Shown piece after piece: positions 16,749 through 24,351 of a stretch of 38,680 nt of DNA. The position numbers and the translations under genes are program-made. How positions within the stretch are numbered: position 1 is the first letter of the stretch; each line of letters opens with the position of its first letter. Under the pieces are notes generated by a model. The model had not been told where the DNA came from. It did not search any database and saw only the letters and a program-made list of their open reading frames with translations. Source of the stretch: Flavobacteriaceae bacterium UBA3159 (lineage in GTDB: Bacteria; Bacteroidota; Bacteroidia; Flavobacteriales; Flavobacteriaceae); NCBI GenBank assembly GCA_002364535.1, contig DEYL01000040.1:35184-73863 (forward strand), read 5' to 3'.

Positions 16749-17819
16749 ATGAACCAAAACTTTCCAAAAGGTGTACTAACAGGAAGTCTAGTGCAAAATT
16801 TATTTCAATTTGCCAAACAAAAATCTTTTGCCCTACCGGCAGTAAATGTAGTAGGGAGCAACTCCGTAAACGCGGTGATCGAAACTGCTGCAGAACTGAA
16901 CAGTCCAGTGATCATTCAATTTTCTAATGGAGGTTCCCAGTTTATGGCTGGAAAAGGGCTATCCAATGAAAATCAAAGAGCAGCCATTGCCGGAGGAGTT
17001 GCAGGAGCCAAACACGTTCATGAATTGGCCAAACAATACGGTACTACCCTTATATTGCACACCGACCACTGTGCAAAAAACCTATTGCCTTGGATAGACG
17101 GTTTGCTCGATGCCGGTGAAATTTTTTACCGACAAACCGGAAAACCACTATACAGCTCCCACATGATAGACCTCTCTGAGGAGCCCATAGAAGAAAATAT
17201 AGAAATTTGTAAAACTTACCTCGCCCGCATGGAAAAAATGGGAATGACCCTGGAAATAGAACTAGGAGTCACAGGAGGAGAAGAAGATGGTGTTGATAAC
17301 AGCGATATCGATGTATCCAAATTGTACACCCAGCCTGAAGAAGTTGCCTATGCCTACGAGGAATTGAGTAAAATAAGTCCTCGTTTTACTGTAGCCGCCG
17401 CTTTTGGTAATGTGCATGGAGTGTATAAACCCGGAAATGTGAAATTGACCCCAAAAATTTTAAAAAATTCACAAGAATTTATTTCTAAAAAACTTGGAGT
17501 GGCAGACAATACCGTAGATTTTGTTTTCCACGGAGGTTCGGGTTCAACCATCGAGGAAATAACCGAAGCCATTAGCTATGGTGTGATCAAAATGAATATT
17601 GACACCGACTTGCAGTTTGCCTTTACTGAAGGCATCCGCGATTATATGGTGGACAATATCGATTATCTGAGGACACAGATCGGAAACCCCGATGGCTCTG
17701 ACGTTCCCAACAAAAAACATTACGATCCCAGAAAATGGTTAAGAAAGGGGGAGGAGACCTTCAAAACAAGACTTATCAAAGCTTTTGAAGATTTGAACAA
17801 TGTCAATACACTCGACTAA
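16749..17819 (+). CDS. fbaA: Class II fructose-1,6-bisphosphate aldolase
   Basis: A 356-residue protein, near the 359 of E. coli FbaA. It cleaves fructose-1,6-bisphosphate to glyceraldehyde-3-phosphate and DHAP in glycolysis, using zinc. Visible residues: LHTDHCAKNLLPW with catalytic D106 and zinc ligand H107; the ELGVTGGEEDGVDNS loop (about 174-188) typical of type IIA enzymes; AAFGNVHGVY with a zinc histidine at about 222; FHGGSGST with the third zinc histidine at about 260; and KMNIDTDLQFAFTEGI for phosphate binding. Start chosen at the only nearby ATG. Followed by accD at 30 bases. Confidence 0.97.
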   Translation: MNQNFPKGVLTGSLVQNLFQFAKQKSFALPAVNVVGSNSVNAVIETAAELNSPVIIQFSNGGSQFMAGKGLSNENQRAAIAGGVAGAKHVHELAKQYGTTLILHTDHCAKNLLPWIDGLLDAGEIFYRQTGKPLYSSHMIDLSEEPIEENIEICKTYLARMEKMGMTLEIELGVTGGEEDGVDNSDIDVSKLYTQPEEVAYAYEELSKISPRFTVAAAFGNVHGVYKPGNVKLTPKILKNSQEFISKKLGVADNTVDFVFHGGSGSTIEEITEAISYGVIKMNIDTDLQFAFTEGIRDYMVDNIDYLRTQIGNPDGSDVPNKKHYDPRKWLRKGEETFKTRLIKAFEDLNNVNTLD

Positions 17820-17849
17820 TTAAAATTTTAAAAATTAAATTCCCCCTAT

Positions 17850-18707
17850 ATGAGCTGGTTTAAAAGAAGCGAAAAGGGTATTCAGACCAAAACTGAAGAG
17901 AAAAAAGATATTCCCAAAGGGCTTTGGTACAAAACCCCAACAGGAAAAATCGTCGAAACACAGGAATTGGCCTCCAATTTTTATGTATCTCCTGAGGACG
18001 ATTATCACGTTCATATAGGGAGCAAGGAATATTTTGAGATTTTATTTGACGATAACCACTTTAAAGAGTTGGACGACAAAATAAAGTCAAAAGACATTAT
18101 CAAATTTACGGATTCCAAAAAATATGTAGATCGCCTGAAAGATGCCCAAAAAAAAACAGGCTTAAACGACGCCATACGGACTGCAGTGGGTAAATCCAAA
18201 GGAAAGGATTTGGTCATCGGTTGTATGGATTTTAATTTTATCGGAGGATCTATGGGTTCTGTAGTGGGGGAAAAAATCGCCCGAGCATGTGACCATGCGA
18301 TCAAACATCATTTACCCTTGATTATCATTTCAAAATCGGGTGGCGCCAGAATGATGGAGTCCGCCAATTCACTGATGCAGATGGCTAAAACCTCAGCAAA
18401 ATTGGCCGCATTGGCCGAAGCCAAATTACCCTATATTTCTCTTTGTACGGATCCGACCACAGGAGGCACAACGGCCTCCTTTGCCATGTTGGGAGACATC
18501 AACATTGGGGAGCCGGGTGCTTTGATCGCCTTTGCCGGGCCGAGGGTCGTCCGAGATACCACAGGAAGTGATCTCCCCCAAGGATTTCAGAAAAGTGAAT
18601 TCTTGTTGGAGAAAGGTTTCCTAGACTTCATCTGTCACCGAAAACTACTCAAAGACAAAATCAATCTTTACTTGGACTTGATCCTTAACCAACCTCTTAG
18701 GGATTAA
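17850..18707 (+). CDS. accD: Acetyl-CoA carboxylase carboxyltransferase beta subunit, zinc-ribbon cysteines absent
   Basis: A 285-residue AccD, which with AccA transfers the carboxyl group from biotin to acetyl-CoA in fatty-acid synthesis. The start MSWFKRSEKGIQT and GLWYK match the family. The crotonase-like carboxyltransferase core is complete: FIGGSMGSVVGEKIARA, ISKSGGARMMES, PTTGGTTASFAMLGDINIGEPGALIAFAGPRV and QGFQKSEFLLEKGFLD. The zinc ribbon near residues 28-55, normally two CxxC pairs, reads KTPTGK and VSPEDD and has no cysteine at all. From memory the same loss occurs in other Flavobacteriia AccD proteins, so it is probably a clade trait and not damage. Confidence 0.95.
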   Translation: MSWFKRSEKGIQTKTEEKKDIPKGLWYKTPTGKIVETQELASNFYVSPEDDYHVHIGSKEYFEILFDDNHFKELDDKIKSKDIIKFTDSKKYVDRLKDAQKKTGLNDAIRTAVGKSKGKDLVIGCMDFNFIGGSMGSVVGEKIARACDHAIKHHLPLIIISKSGGARMMESANSLMQMAKTSAKLAALAEAKLPYISLCTDPTTGGTTASFAMLGDINIGEPGALIAFAGPRVVRDTTGSDLPQGFQKSEFLLEKGFLDFICHRKLLKDKINLYLDLILNQPLRD

Positions 18708-18721
18708 TTAGATTATTAGGG

Positions 18722-18751
18722 TTGTAATTCTAATTATTACATTTATATTTG
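18722..18751 (+). promoter_or_regulatory. Promoter of rpsO (and perhaps pnp)
   Basis: TTG at 18722-18724, 19 bases, then TATATTTG at 18744-18751: an exact Bacteroidetes primary sigma promoter. The rpsO start follows 38 bases after the -7 box. The -33 element begins 14 bases after the accD stop. Confidence 0.8.
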
Positions 18752-18789
18752 CACACATTTTACATAAAAATTATTGAAATAATATTGGC

Positions 18790-19059
18790 ATGTACTTAAA
18801 CAAAGACGTTAAAGAAGGGATTTTCAAAAAACATGGAAAATCTGAAAAAGACACAGGATCAACTGAGGGACAAATCGCACTTTTCTCCCACAGAATTGAC
18901 CACCTTTCCAACCACCTTAAAAAGAATAAAAAGGATTTTAACACAGAACGTTCCCTGGTAAAATTGGTAGGAAAACGCCGTCATCTTTTGGATTACTTAA
19001 AAGCCAAAGATATTGAGCGATACCGTTCGATCATCAAGGAATTGGGATTGAGAAAATAA
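18790..19059 (+). CDS. rpsO: Small ribosomal subunit protein uS15
   Basis: An 89-residue protein, the usual length. It binds the three-way junction of helices 20-22 in 16S rRNA. Conserved text: TGSTEGQIALFSHRIDHLSNHLKKNKKDFNTERSLVKLVGKRRHLLDYLKAKD, which includes the RNA-contacting H-HL and R-L-D-YL elements. It has its own promoter and lies 96 bases in front of pnp, the order found in most bacteria. No terminator was seen between the two genes. Confidence 0.98.
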   Translation: MYLNKDVKEGIFKKHGKSEKDTGSTEGQIALFSHRIDHLSNHLKKNKKDFNTERSLVKLVGKRRHLLDYLKAKDIERYRSIIKELGLRK

Positions 19060-19155
19060 TCCCATTCACATAAAAGGTGTATCTATTTACTGATTCAGCT
19101 TTTCGTTGGTTGCTACAACACACAACAAGATATATTTACAACCAACTTATAAAAA

Positions 19156-21300
19156 ATGATACCTAAAACATTTACCCAAGAAATTCGTCTCGACGACGGA
19201 AGAACAATTACCTTGGAAACTGGTAAACTAGCCAAACAAGCCCATGGGGCTGTTGTAGTAACAATGGGAAACTGTATGCTTTTGTGTACGGTTGTTTCCA
19301 ACTACAATTCTGGTCAAGTTGACTTTTTACCCCTTACGGTGGATTACCGTGAAAAATTTGCCGCCGCAGGAAGATACCCTGGTGGTTTTTTCAAAAGGGA
19401 AGCCAGACCCAGTGACGGAGAAATTTTGACCATGCGTATCGTAGACCGTGTGTTACGTCCCCTATTTCCGAAAGACTATCACAACGAAGTTCAGGTGATG
19501 ATTCAATTGATGTCTCATGACGAAAATGTGATGCCCGATGCACTTGCTGGATTGGCAGCATCAGCCGCCATCCAATTAAGTGACTTCCCATTTGAATGTC
19601 CTATTTCTGAGGCCAGAGTTGCCCGAGTGGACGGCAAATTTATTATCAATCCCAGTCGAGCGCAATTAGACGACTCCGATATCGACATGATCGTTGGAGC
19701 CTCTGCAGATTCCGTGATGATGGTAGAAGGTGAAATGGACGAATGCAGCGAGGAAGAAATGGCAGACGCCATTAAATTTGCTCACGAAGCCATAAAAGTC
19801 CAAATTGACGCACAAATAAAATTGGCCGACGCCTTTGGGAGAAAAGAAGTACGTGAGTACGACCAAGCTGAGGAAAACGAAGCCCTTCAAAAGCAAATCC
19901 ATGAAGCGGCATACGATAAATGCTATGCCATTGCCAAAAAAGGTACAGGAAAAGCCGAACGCAGCATAGCCTTTGGCGAATTAAAAGACGAAATTAAAGC
20001 TTATTTTTCGAAGGAAGAACTTGAGGAAAATGGTGATTTGATCAGTAAATATTTTGGTAAAGCACAAAAAGATGCAGTCAGAGAATTGGTGTTGAGTGAA
20101 GGAATGCGTTTGGACGGTAGAAAAACCGATGAAATTAGACCGATTTGGTGTGAAGTTGATTACCTCCCCTCCACCCACGGTTCTTCGATCTTCACGCGTG
20201 GTGAAACCCAAGCACTTGCAACTGTAACTTTGGGAACTTCAAGAGAGGCCAATCAGATTGACATGCCCTCCTATGAAGGAGAGGAACGTTTTTATTTGCA
20301 TTACAACTTCCCTCCCTTTTGTACAGGAGAAGCCCGTCCACTAAGAGGAACCTCAAGACGCGAAGTGGGGCACGGTAACTTGGCCCAAAGGGGTCTTAAA
20401 AGGATGATCCCCGACGATTGCCCCTATACTGTAAGGGTAGTAAGTGAAGTTTTAGAATCGAATGGTTCATCCTCAATGGCAACAGTTTGTTCTGGAACCA
20501 TGGCCTTGATGGATGCAGGAATAAAAATGAAAAGACCCGTTTCTGGTATTGCCATGGGATTAATCTCTGATGGTGATCGTTTTGCTGTTTTGAGTGATAT
20601 CCTTGGAGATGAGGATCATCTTGGAGATATGGACTTTAAAGTTACAGGAACAAGTCAAGGAATTACAGCCTGCCAAATGGACATCAAAATTAAAGGCTTA
20701 TCCTATGAGATTTTGGTTAAGGCACTTAAGCAAGCGCTTGAAGGTCGGTTGCATATACTCGAAAAACTAGTCGAAACCATAGATCAACCAAATGAAAGTG
20801 TAAAAGCTCATGCACCAAAAATGATCAACAGACGTATTCCAAATGAATTCATTGGAGCGATAATTGGTCCAGGAGGTAAAGTAATTCAAGAACTTCAAAA
20901 AGAATCTGGCTGTACTATTGTTATAACAGAAGATCCTATTACAGAAGAAGGAATTATTGAAATTTTAGGCACATCTCCTGATGGTATTGCCATGGTCGAA
21001 GCTAAAATTGATTCTGTTACTTTCAAACCAATAGTTGGAAACTCTTACGAAGTTAAAGTCATTAAAATGCTTGACTTCGGAGCTGTAGTTGAATACACAG
21101 AAGCACCAGGGAATGAAGTATTGTTACATGTAAGTGAACTTGCATGGGAACGAACTGAAAATGTAACTGATGTTGTTAATTTAGGAGATGTTATTGAAGT
21201 AAAATACTTTGGAATTGACTCTAGAACTAGAAAAGAAAAAGTTTCGAGAAAAGCCTTACTACCAAGGCCTGAACGAAATAAAAAAACCAGAAACGAATAA
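19156..21300 (+). CDS. pnp: Polynucleotide phosphorylase
   Basis: A 714-residue phosphorolytic 3'-5' exoribonuclease. It shows two RNase PH-like cores (ETGKLAKQAHGAVVV, YPGGFFKREARPSDGEIL at about 75; second core RLDGRKTDEIRPI at about 316, FTRGETQALATVTLG, GEARPLRGTSRREVGHG), the active-site aspartates in MGLISDGDRFAVLSDILGDEDHLGDMDFKV, a KH domain (IIGPGGKVIQEL, about 574) and an S1 domain (VIKMLDFGAVVEYT, about 635). From about 20760 onward, where the KH and S1 domains begin, codon use becomes clearly more AT-rich: hand counts of third-position GC give 24 of 50 codons near 20161-20310 but 18 of 100 in a stretch near the 3' end. The frame is intact. Confidence 0.97.
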   Translation: MIPKTFTQEIRLDDGRTITLETGKLAKQAHGAVVVTMGNCMLLCTVVSNYNSGQVDFLPLTVDYREKFAAAGRYPGGFFKREARPSDGEILTMRIVDRVLRPLFPKDYHNEVQVMIQLMSHDENVMPDALAGLAASAAIQLSDFPFECPISEARVARVDGKFIINPSRAQLDDSDIDMIVGASADSVMMVEGEMDECSEEEMADAIKFAHEAIKVQIDAQIKLADAFGRKEVREYDQAEENEALQKQIHEAAYDKCYAIAKKGTGKAERSIAFGELKDEIKAYFSKEELEENGDLISKYFGKAQKDAVRELVLSEGMRLDGRKTDEIRPIWCEVDYLPSTHGSSIFTRGETQALATVTLGTSREANQIDMPSYEGEERFYLHYNFPPFCTGEARPLRGTSRREVGHGNLAQRGLKRMIPDDCPYTVRVVSEVLESNGSSSMATVCSGTMALMDAGIKMKRPVSGIAMGLISDGDRFAVLSDILGDEDHLGDMDFKVTGTSQGITACQMDIKIKGLSYEILVKALKQALEGRLHILEKLVETIDQPNESVKAHAPKMINRRIPNEFIGAIIGPGGKVIQELQKESGCTIVITEDPITEEGIIEILGTSPDGIAMVEAKIDSVTFKPIVGNSYEVKVIKMLDFGAVVEYTEAPGNEVLLHVSELAWERTENVTDVVNLGDVIEVKYFGIDSRTRKEKVSRKALLPRPERNKKTRNE

Positions 21301-21366
21301 ATAAGGTTATGGGTGTAACATTTTTGATTTTTAAACGTATAATAATATGTAACCTAATACTTCTTG

Positions 21367-22230
21367 ATGAGACAACTTAAAATTACAAAACAGGTAACAA
21401 ATCGTGAAACTGCCTCTCTGGACAAATACCTTCAAGAAATTGGAAAGGTAGATTTGATAACGGCAGAGGAAGAGGTGGAATTAGCACAAAGAATTAAGGC
21501 TGGAGATCAGATTGCCTTAGAAAAATTGACCAAAGCCAACCTTCGTTTTGTTGTATCTGTTGCCAAACAATATCAAAACCAAGGCTTGACATTACCCGAC
21601 TTGATCAACGAGGGAAATTTAGGATTGATCAAGGCAGCCCAACGTTTTGATGAAACTCGAGGTTTTAAATTCATTTCCTACGCCGTTTGGTGGATCAGGC
21701 AGTCGATTTTGCAAGCCTTGGCAGAGCAGTCAAGAATTGTAAGGCTACCCCTAAATAAAATTGGTTCGATTAACAAAATCAATAAAACCTATGCCTTTTT
21801 AGAGCAAGCACACGAGAGAGCGCCCTCAGCCGAGGAAATCGCAAAGGAATTGGATATGACTATCAATGATGTGAAAGAGTCCCTTAAAAATTCCGGCAGA
21901 CACGTCTCTATGGATGCACCTCTGGTCGAAGGGGAGGACTCTAACCTATACGACGTATTGAATAGTGGTGAATCTCCAAACCCCGATAAGACCCTTTTGC
22001 ACGAATCTTTGAGAACTGAGATCGAAAGGGCCTTGGAAACCTTAACACCTCGTGAGGCTGATGTTGTAAGGTTGTATTTTGGTTTAGGCAATCAACATGC
22101 CATGACCTTAGAAGAAATTGGAGAAACCTTTGATCTCACTCGTGAGAGAGTGAGGCAAATTAAAGAAAAAGCCATCCGCAGACTAAAACACACCTCCAGA
22201 AGTAAAATTTTGAAAACTTACTTGGGTTAA
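21367..22230 (+). CDS. rpoD: Primary RNA polymerase sigma factor, short Bacteroidetes type
   Basis: A 287-residue sigma-70 protein from the ATG at 21367; a TTG directly upstream is less likely. Region 1.1 is missing, as usual for this phylum. Region 1.2 starts SLDKYLQEIGKVDLIT, region 2 includes DLINEGNLGLIKAAQRFDETRGFKFISYAVWWIRQSI, region 3 APSAEEIAKELDM and region 4 LTPREADVVRLYFGL with the HTH TLEEIGETFDLTRERVRQIKEKAIRRLK. It recognises promoters of the TTTG/TAnnTTTG type seen in this window. No clear promoter was found in the 66-base gap after pnp. Confidence 0.97.
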   Translation: MRQLKITKQVTNRETASLDKYLQEIGKVDLITAEEEVELAQRIKAGDQIALEKLTKANLRFVVSVAKQYQNQGLTLPDLINEGNLGLIKAAQRFDETRGFKFISYAVWWIRQSILQALAEQSRIVRLPLNKIGSINKINKTYAFLEQAHERAPSAEEIAKELDMTINDVKESLKNSGRHVSMDAPLVEGEDSNLYDVLNSGESPNPDKTLLHESLRTEIERALETLTPREADVVRLYFGLGNQHAMTLEEIGETFDLTRERVRQIKEKAIRRLKHTSRSKILKTYLG

Positions 22231-22245
22231 ATTGAATCATTCATA

Positions 22246-22899
22246 ATGGAAACCATCATTGCTCCATCGCTTTTGGCAGCGGATTTCGGAAATCTGGAAC
22301 GCGACTGTAAAATGGTAAATACCAGTGAGGCAGATTGGTTTCATATCGATGTGATGGATGGGGTGTTTGTCCCCAACATCTCTTTCGGTATGCCGGTACT
22401 CAAATCGATCGCGGCTAATGCTGAAAAACCCTTAGATGTTCATTTGATGATTGTTCAGCCAGAACGCTACATCGAAACTTTTGCAGCCCTGGGCAGTGAT
22501 ATACTTACTGTACATTACGAGGCTTCAACTCACCTTCACCGAACCCTGCAATCCATCAAGAGCAAAGGTATGAAAGCAGGAGTTGCGCTAAACCCCCATA
22601 CTGCTGTAGATTTGCTAGAACCCATAGTCAATGAGGTTGACTTGGTCTGTTTGATGAGTGTCAATCCTGGCTTTGGTGGTCAAAGTTTTATAGAATCAAC
22701 TTATGAAAAAGTAAAAAAGCTCAGCACCATTATTAAAAAAGCGGGTGCTTCAACCCAGATTGAGATTGATGGCGGGGTTACTGGTCAAAATGCCAAGCAA
22801 CTAATTGAATGCGGTGCAGATGTTTTAGTAGCAGGAAGTTTTGTTTTCTCTTCCGAAAACCCCAAAGAAACCATATTGGGTTTAAAAAATATCAATTAA
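22246..22899 (+). CDS. rpe: Ribulose-phosphate 3-epimerase
   Basis: A 217-residue TIM-barrel enzyme interconverting ribulose-5-phosphate and xylulose-5-phosphate in the pentose phosphate pathway. Signatures: IAPSLLAADFGNL at the N-terminus, FHIDVMDGVFVPNISFG (metal histidine and catalytic aspartate) at about 31-48, LDVHLMI with its histidine, VCLMSVNPGFGGQSF at about 138-152 and IEIDGGV at about 173 with the second catalytic aspartate. It lies 15 bases after rpoD and is closed by a terminator, so it is the last gene of this rightward run. Confidence 0.97.
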   Translation: METIIAPSLLAADFGNLERDCKMVNTSEADWFHIDVMDGVFVPNISFGMPVLKSIAANAEKPLDVHLMIVQPERYIETFAALGSDILTVHYEASTHLHRTLQSIKSKGMKAGVALNPHTAVDLLEPIVNEVDLVCLMSVNPGFGGQSFIESTYEKVKKLSTIIKKAGASTQIEIDGGVTGQNAKQLIECGADVLVAGSFVFSSENPKETILGLKNIN

Positions 22900-22924
22900 A
22901 AAAAGGGGCTTTTACCCCTTTTTT
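22898..22924. terminator. Bidirectional terminator between rpe and the OmpA-type gene
   Basis: AAAAGGGG-CTTTTA-CCCCTTTT with extended A and T runs on both sides (stem at 22901-22908 with 22915-22922). It directly follows the rpe stop (22899) and stands 6 bases before the stop of the convergent gene, so it can serve both. Confidence 0.88.
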
Positions 22925-22930
22925 AATTTC

Positions 22931-24250
22931 CTAAAATTCTGTTCTGAATTGTACCCTTCTGTTTAAGACCCTCCCCTGGATTGTGCCATTGTCATCGATG
23001 GGTCTCTCCTCTCCATAGCCCTCGGTTTTCAGTCGGTCGGGATTGACACCCAGATTGACTAAAAATGCTTTGACAGCTGCTGCGCGATTTTGAGACAGTA
23101 CAAGATTGGCCTCAGCCTCACCATCGCTTGAAGTATGACCTTCGATCACCAAACTACCTTCGGGGTTTTCATCGAGTAATTTTTTGATTTCATTCAAGGA
23201 AATCATCACTGCTTTTCCCATAATCCGATCGGTACCTGCTGCAAAATTAATTTTAGTTGCCAATTCATTGATGGTTTGAACTACCTCATTAGAGAGTTCG
23301 GGACAACCGCTCTTTTCGGCAGTTCCAGCCTCTTCTGGACAGGCATCAACATCATCACTTACTCCATCACCATCAGTGTCTGGCCATGGGCAACCCTTAT
23401 TTCCCTCTGCACCTGCCTCTTCAGGACATTCGTCATCTTTATCTGCCACACCGTCGCCATCGCTGTCAGGGCAACCGTTCAATTCAACCAATCCCTCTTG
23501 ATCCGCGCATTCGTCTTCATTGTCTGCAACACCATCACCATCGCTGTCAGGACAACCGTTCATAATCTCGGTTCCAAATTCCTCAGGACAATTGTCTTTA
23601 TTGTCAGGAATTTTATCGCCGTCTGTGTCAGGACATCCATTGAATTCTTTCAGACCTGGTTCCTCTGGACATGCATCTTTTTTATCTGGTATTCCATCCT
23701 TATCTGAATCACCTTGACCAAAATTATAATTAAAACCTACTATGTGCTGAAGATGGTTATATGTTCCTTTTTCCTCAGATATCCTGTAAACTGATCTGAT
23801 ATTTAACCTCATTTTATTAGTGATTGAAATATCGAACCCAAGACCACCATGAATCGTTCTTCCTGCACCTAATGACTTAAAAACCCCCTCAAAAGATAGT
23901 TTTTTTCCAAAGTCAGACAAACCGTAACCACCAATCAAATACGGAGAGAATTTTTTGGATGAAAAATTAAATTTCAAAAAACCGTCTACTGAAGTATAAT
24001 CAGTATTTAAATTGTCTATTTCAAATTTATTGATACTATAATTTGCTCCAATTGAAAACCCGGCTCCTAAATATCTTCCAATAGAAACTGATGGACCAAA
24101 GCCAAATTTTGATTCTACAGATTCATCTATAACTTGAACAGTATTGGCGCCTATACCAATTGACCACGGATTGTCAGGGGTTTGAGAAGTAACATTTTTC
24201 GATAACAAAAAAACAATCAGAATTGTTTTAAAGGGAATTAAACTTTTCAT
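22931..24250 (-). CDS. OmpA-family outer-membrane protein with thrombospondin type 3 repeats
   Basis: A 439-residue protein. Signal peptide residues 1-23 (ends NVTSQ). Residues about 25-190 form an eight-strand-type barrel (SIGIGANTVQVID, FGPSVSIGRYLGAGFSIGANY, YLIGGYGLSDFG, FNYNFGQGD). Five calcium-binding type 3 repeats follow at about 190-320, each DxDxDGxxDxxDxC ending in NGCP or KGCP. The C-terminal OmpA domain (about 325-439) contains INFAAGTDRI, LVIEGHTSSDGEAEANLVLSQNRAAAV and GRVLNRRVQFRTEF, which binds peptidoglycan. It anchors outer membrane to the wall and may bind calcium. The barrel half is more AT-rich than the OmpA half (third-position GC 20-24% against 38% in 50-codon hand counts). 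No promoter was recognised. Confidence 0.93.
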   Translation of the reverse strand: MKSLIPFKTILIVFLLSKNVTSQTPDNPWSIGIGANTVQVIDESVESKFGFGPSVSIGRYLGAGFSIGANYSINKFEIDNLNTDYTSVDGFLKFNFSSKKFSPYLIGGYGLSDFGKKLSFEGVFKSLGAGRTIHGGLGFDISITNKMRLNIRSVYRISEEKGTYNHLQHIVGFNYNFGQGDSDKDGIPDKKDACPEEPGLKEFNGCPDTDGDKIPDNKDNCPEEFGTEIMNGCPDSDGDGVADNEDECADQEGLVELNGCPDSDGDGVADKDDECPEEAGAEGNKGCPWPDTDGDGVSDDVDACPEEAGTAEKSGCPELSNEVVQTINELATKINFAAGTDRIMGKAVMISLNEIKKLLDENPEGSLVIEGHTSSDGEAEANLVLSQNRAAAVKAFLVNLGVNPDRLKTEGYGEERPIDDNGTIQGRVLNRRVQFRTEF

Positions 24251-24351
24251 ATTGAGTATCTTAAGATCTTTAATTTGTTAACGAATTTCATATGGTTTTA
24301 TTATATGTGTTTTATTACAATAAAAATTGACCTTAAAATAACCAAAAATTA

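Noticed and set aside
21304..21355. AGGTTA / TAACCT inverted pair in front of rpoD
   Set aside because: Only 6-bp arms 40 bases apart in AT-rich DNA; not enough to claim a site.
23330..23700. Regularly spaced DNA repeats that could suggest a CRISPR array or satellite
   Set aside because: They follow the codon frame of five protein repeats, spacing is uneven and the repeats are imperfect.
23276..23717. Plus-strand open frames of 143 and 65 codons
   Set aside because: Antisense shadow of the type 3 repeats of the OmpA-type gene; no start context or family resemblance.
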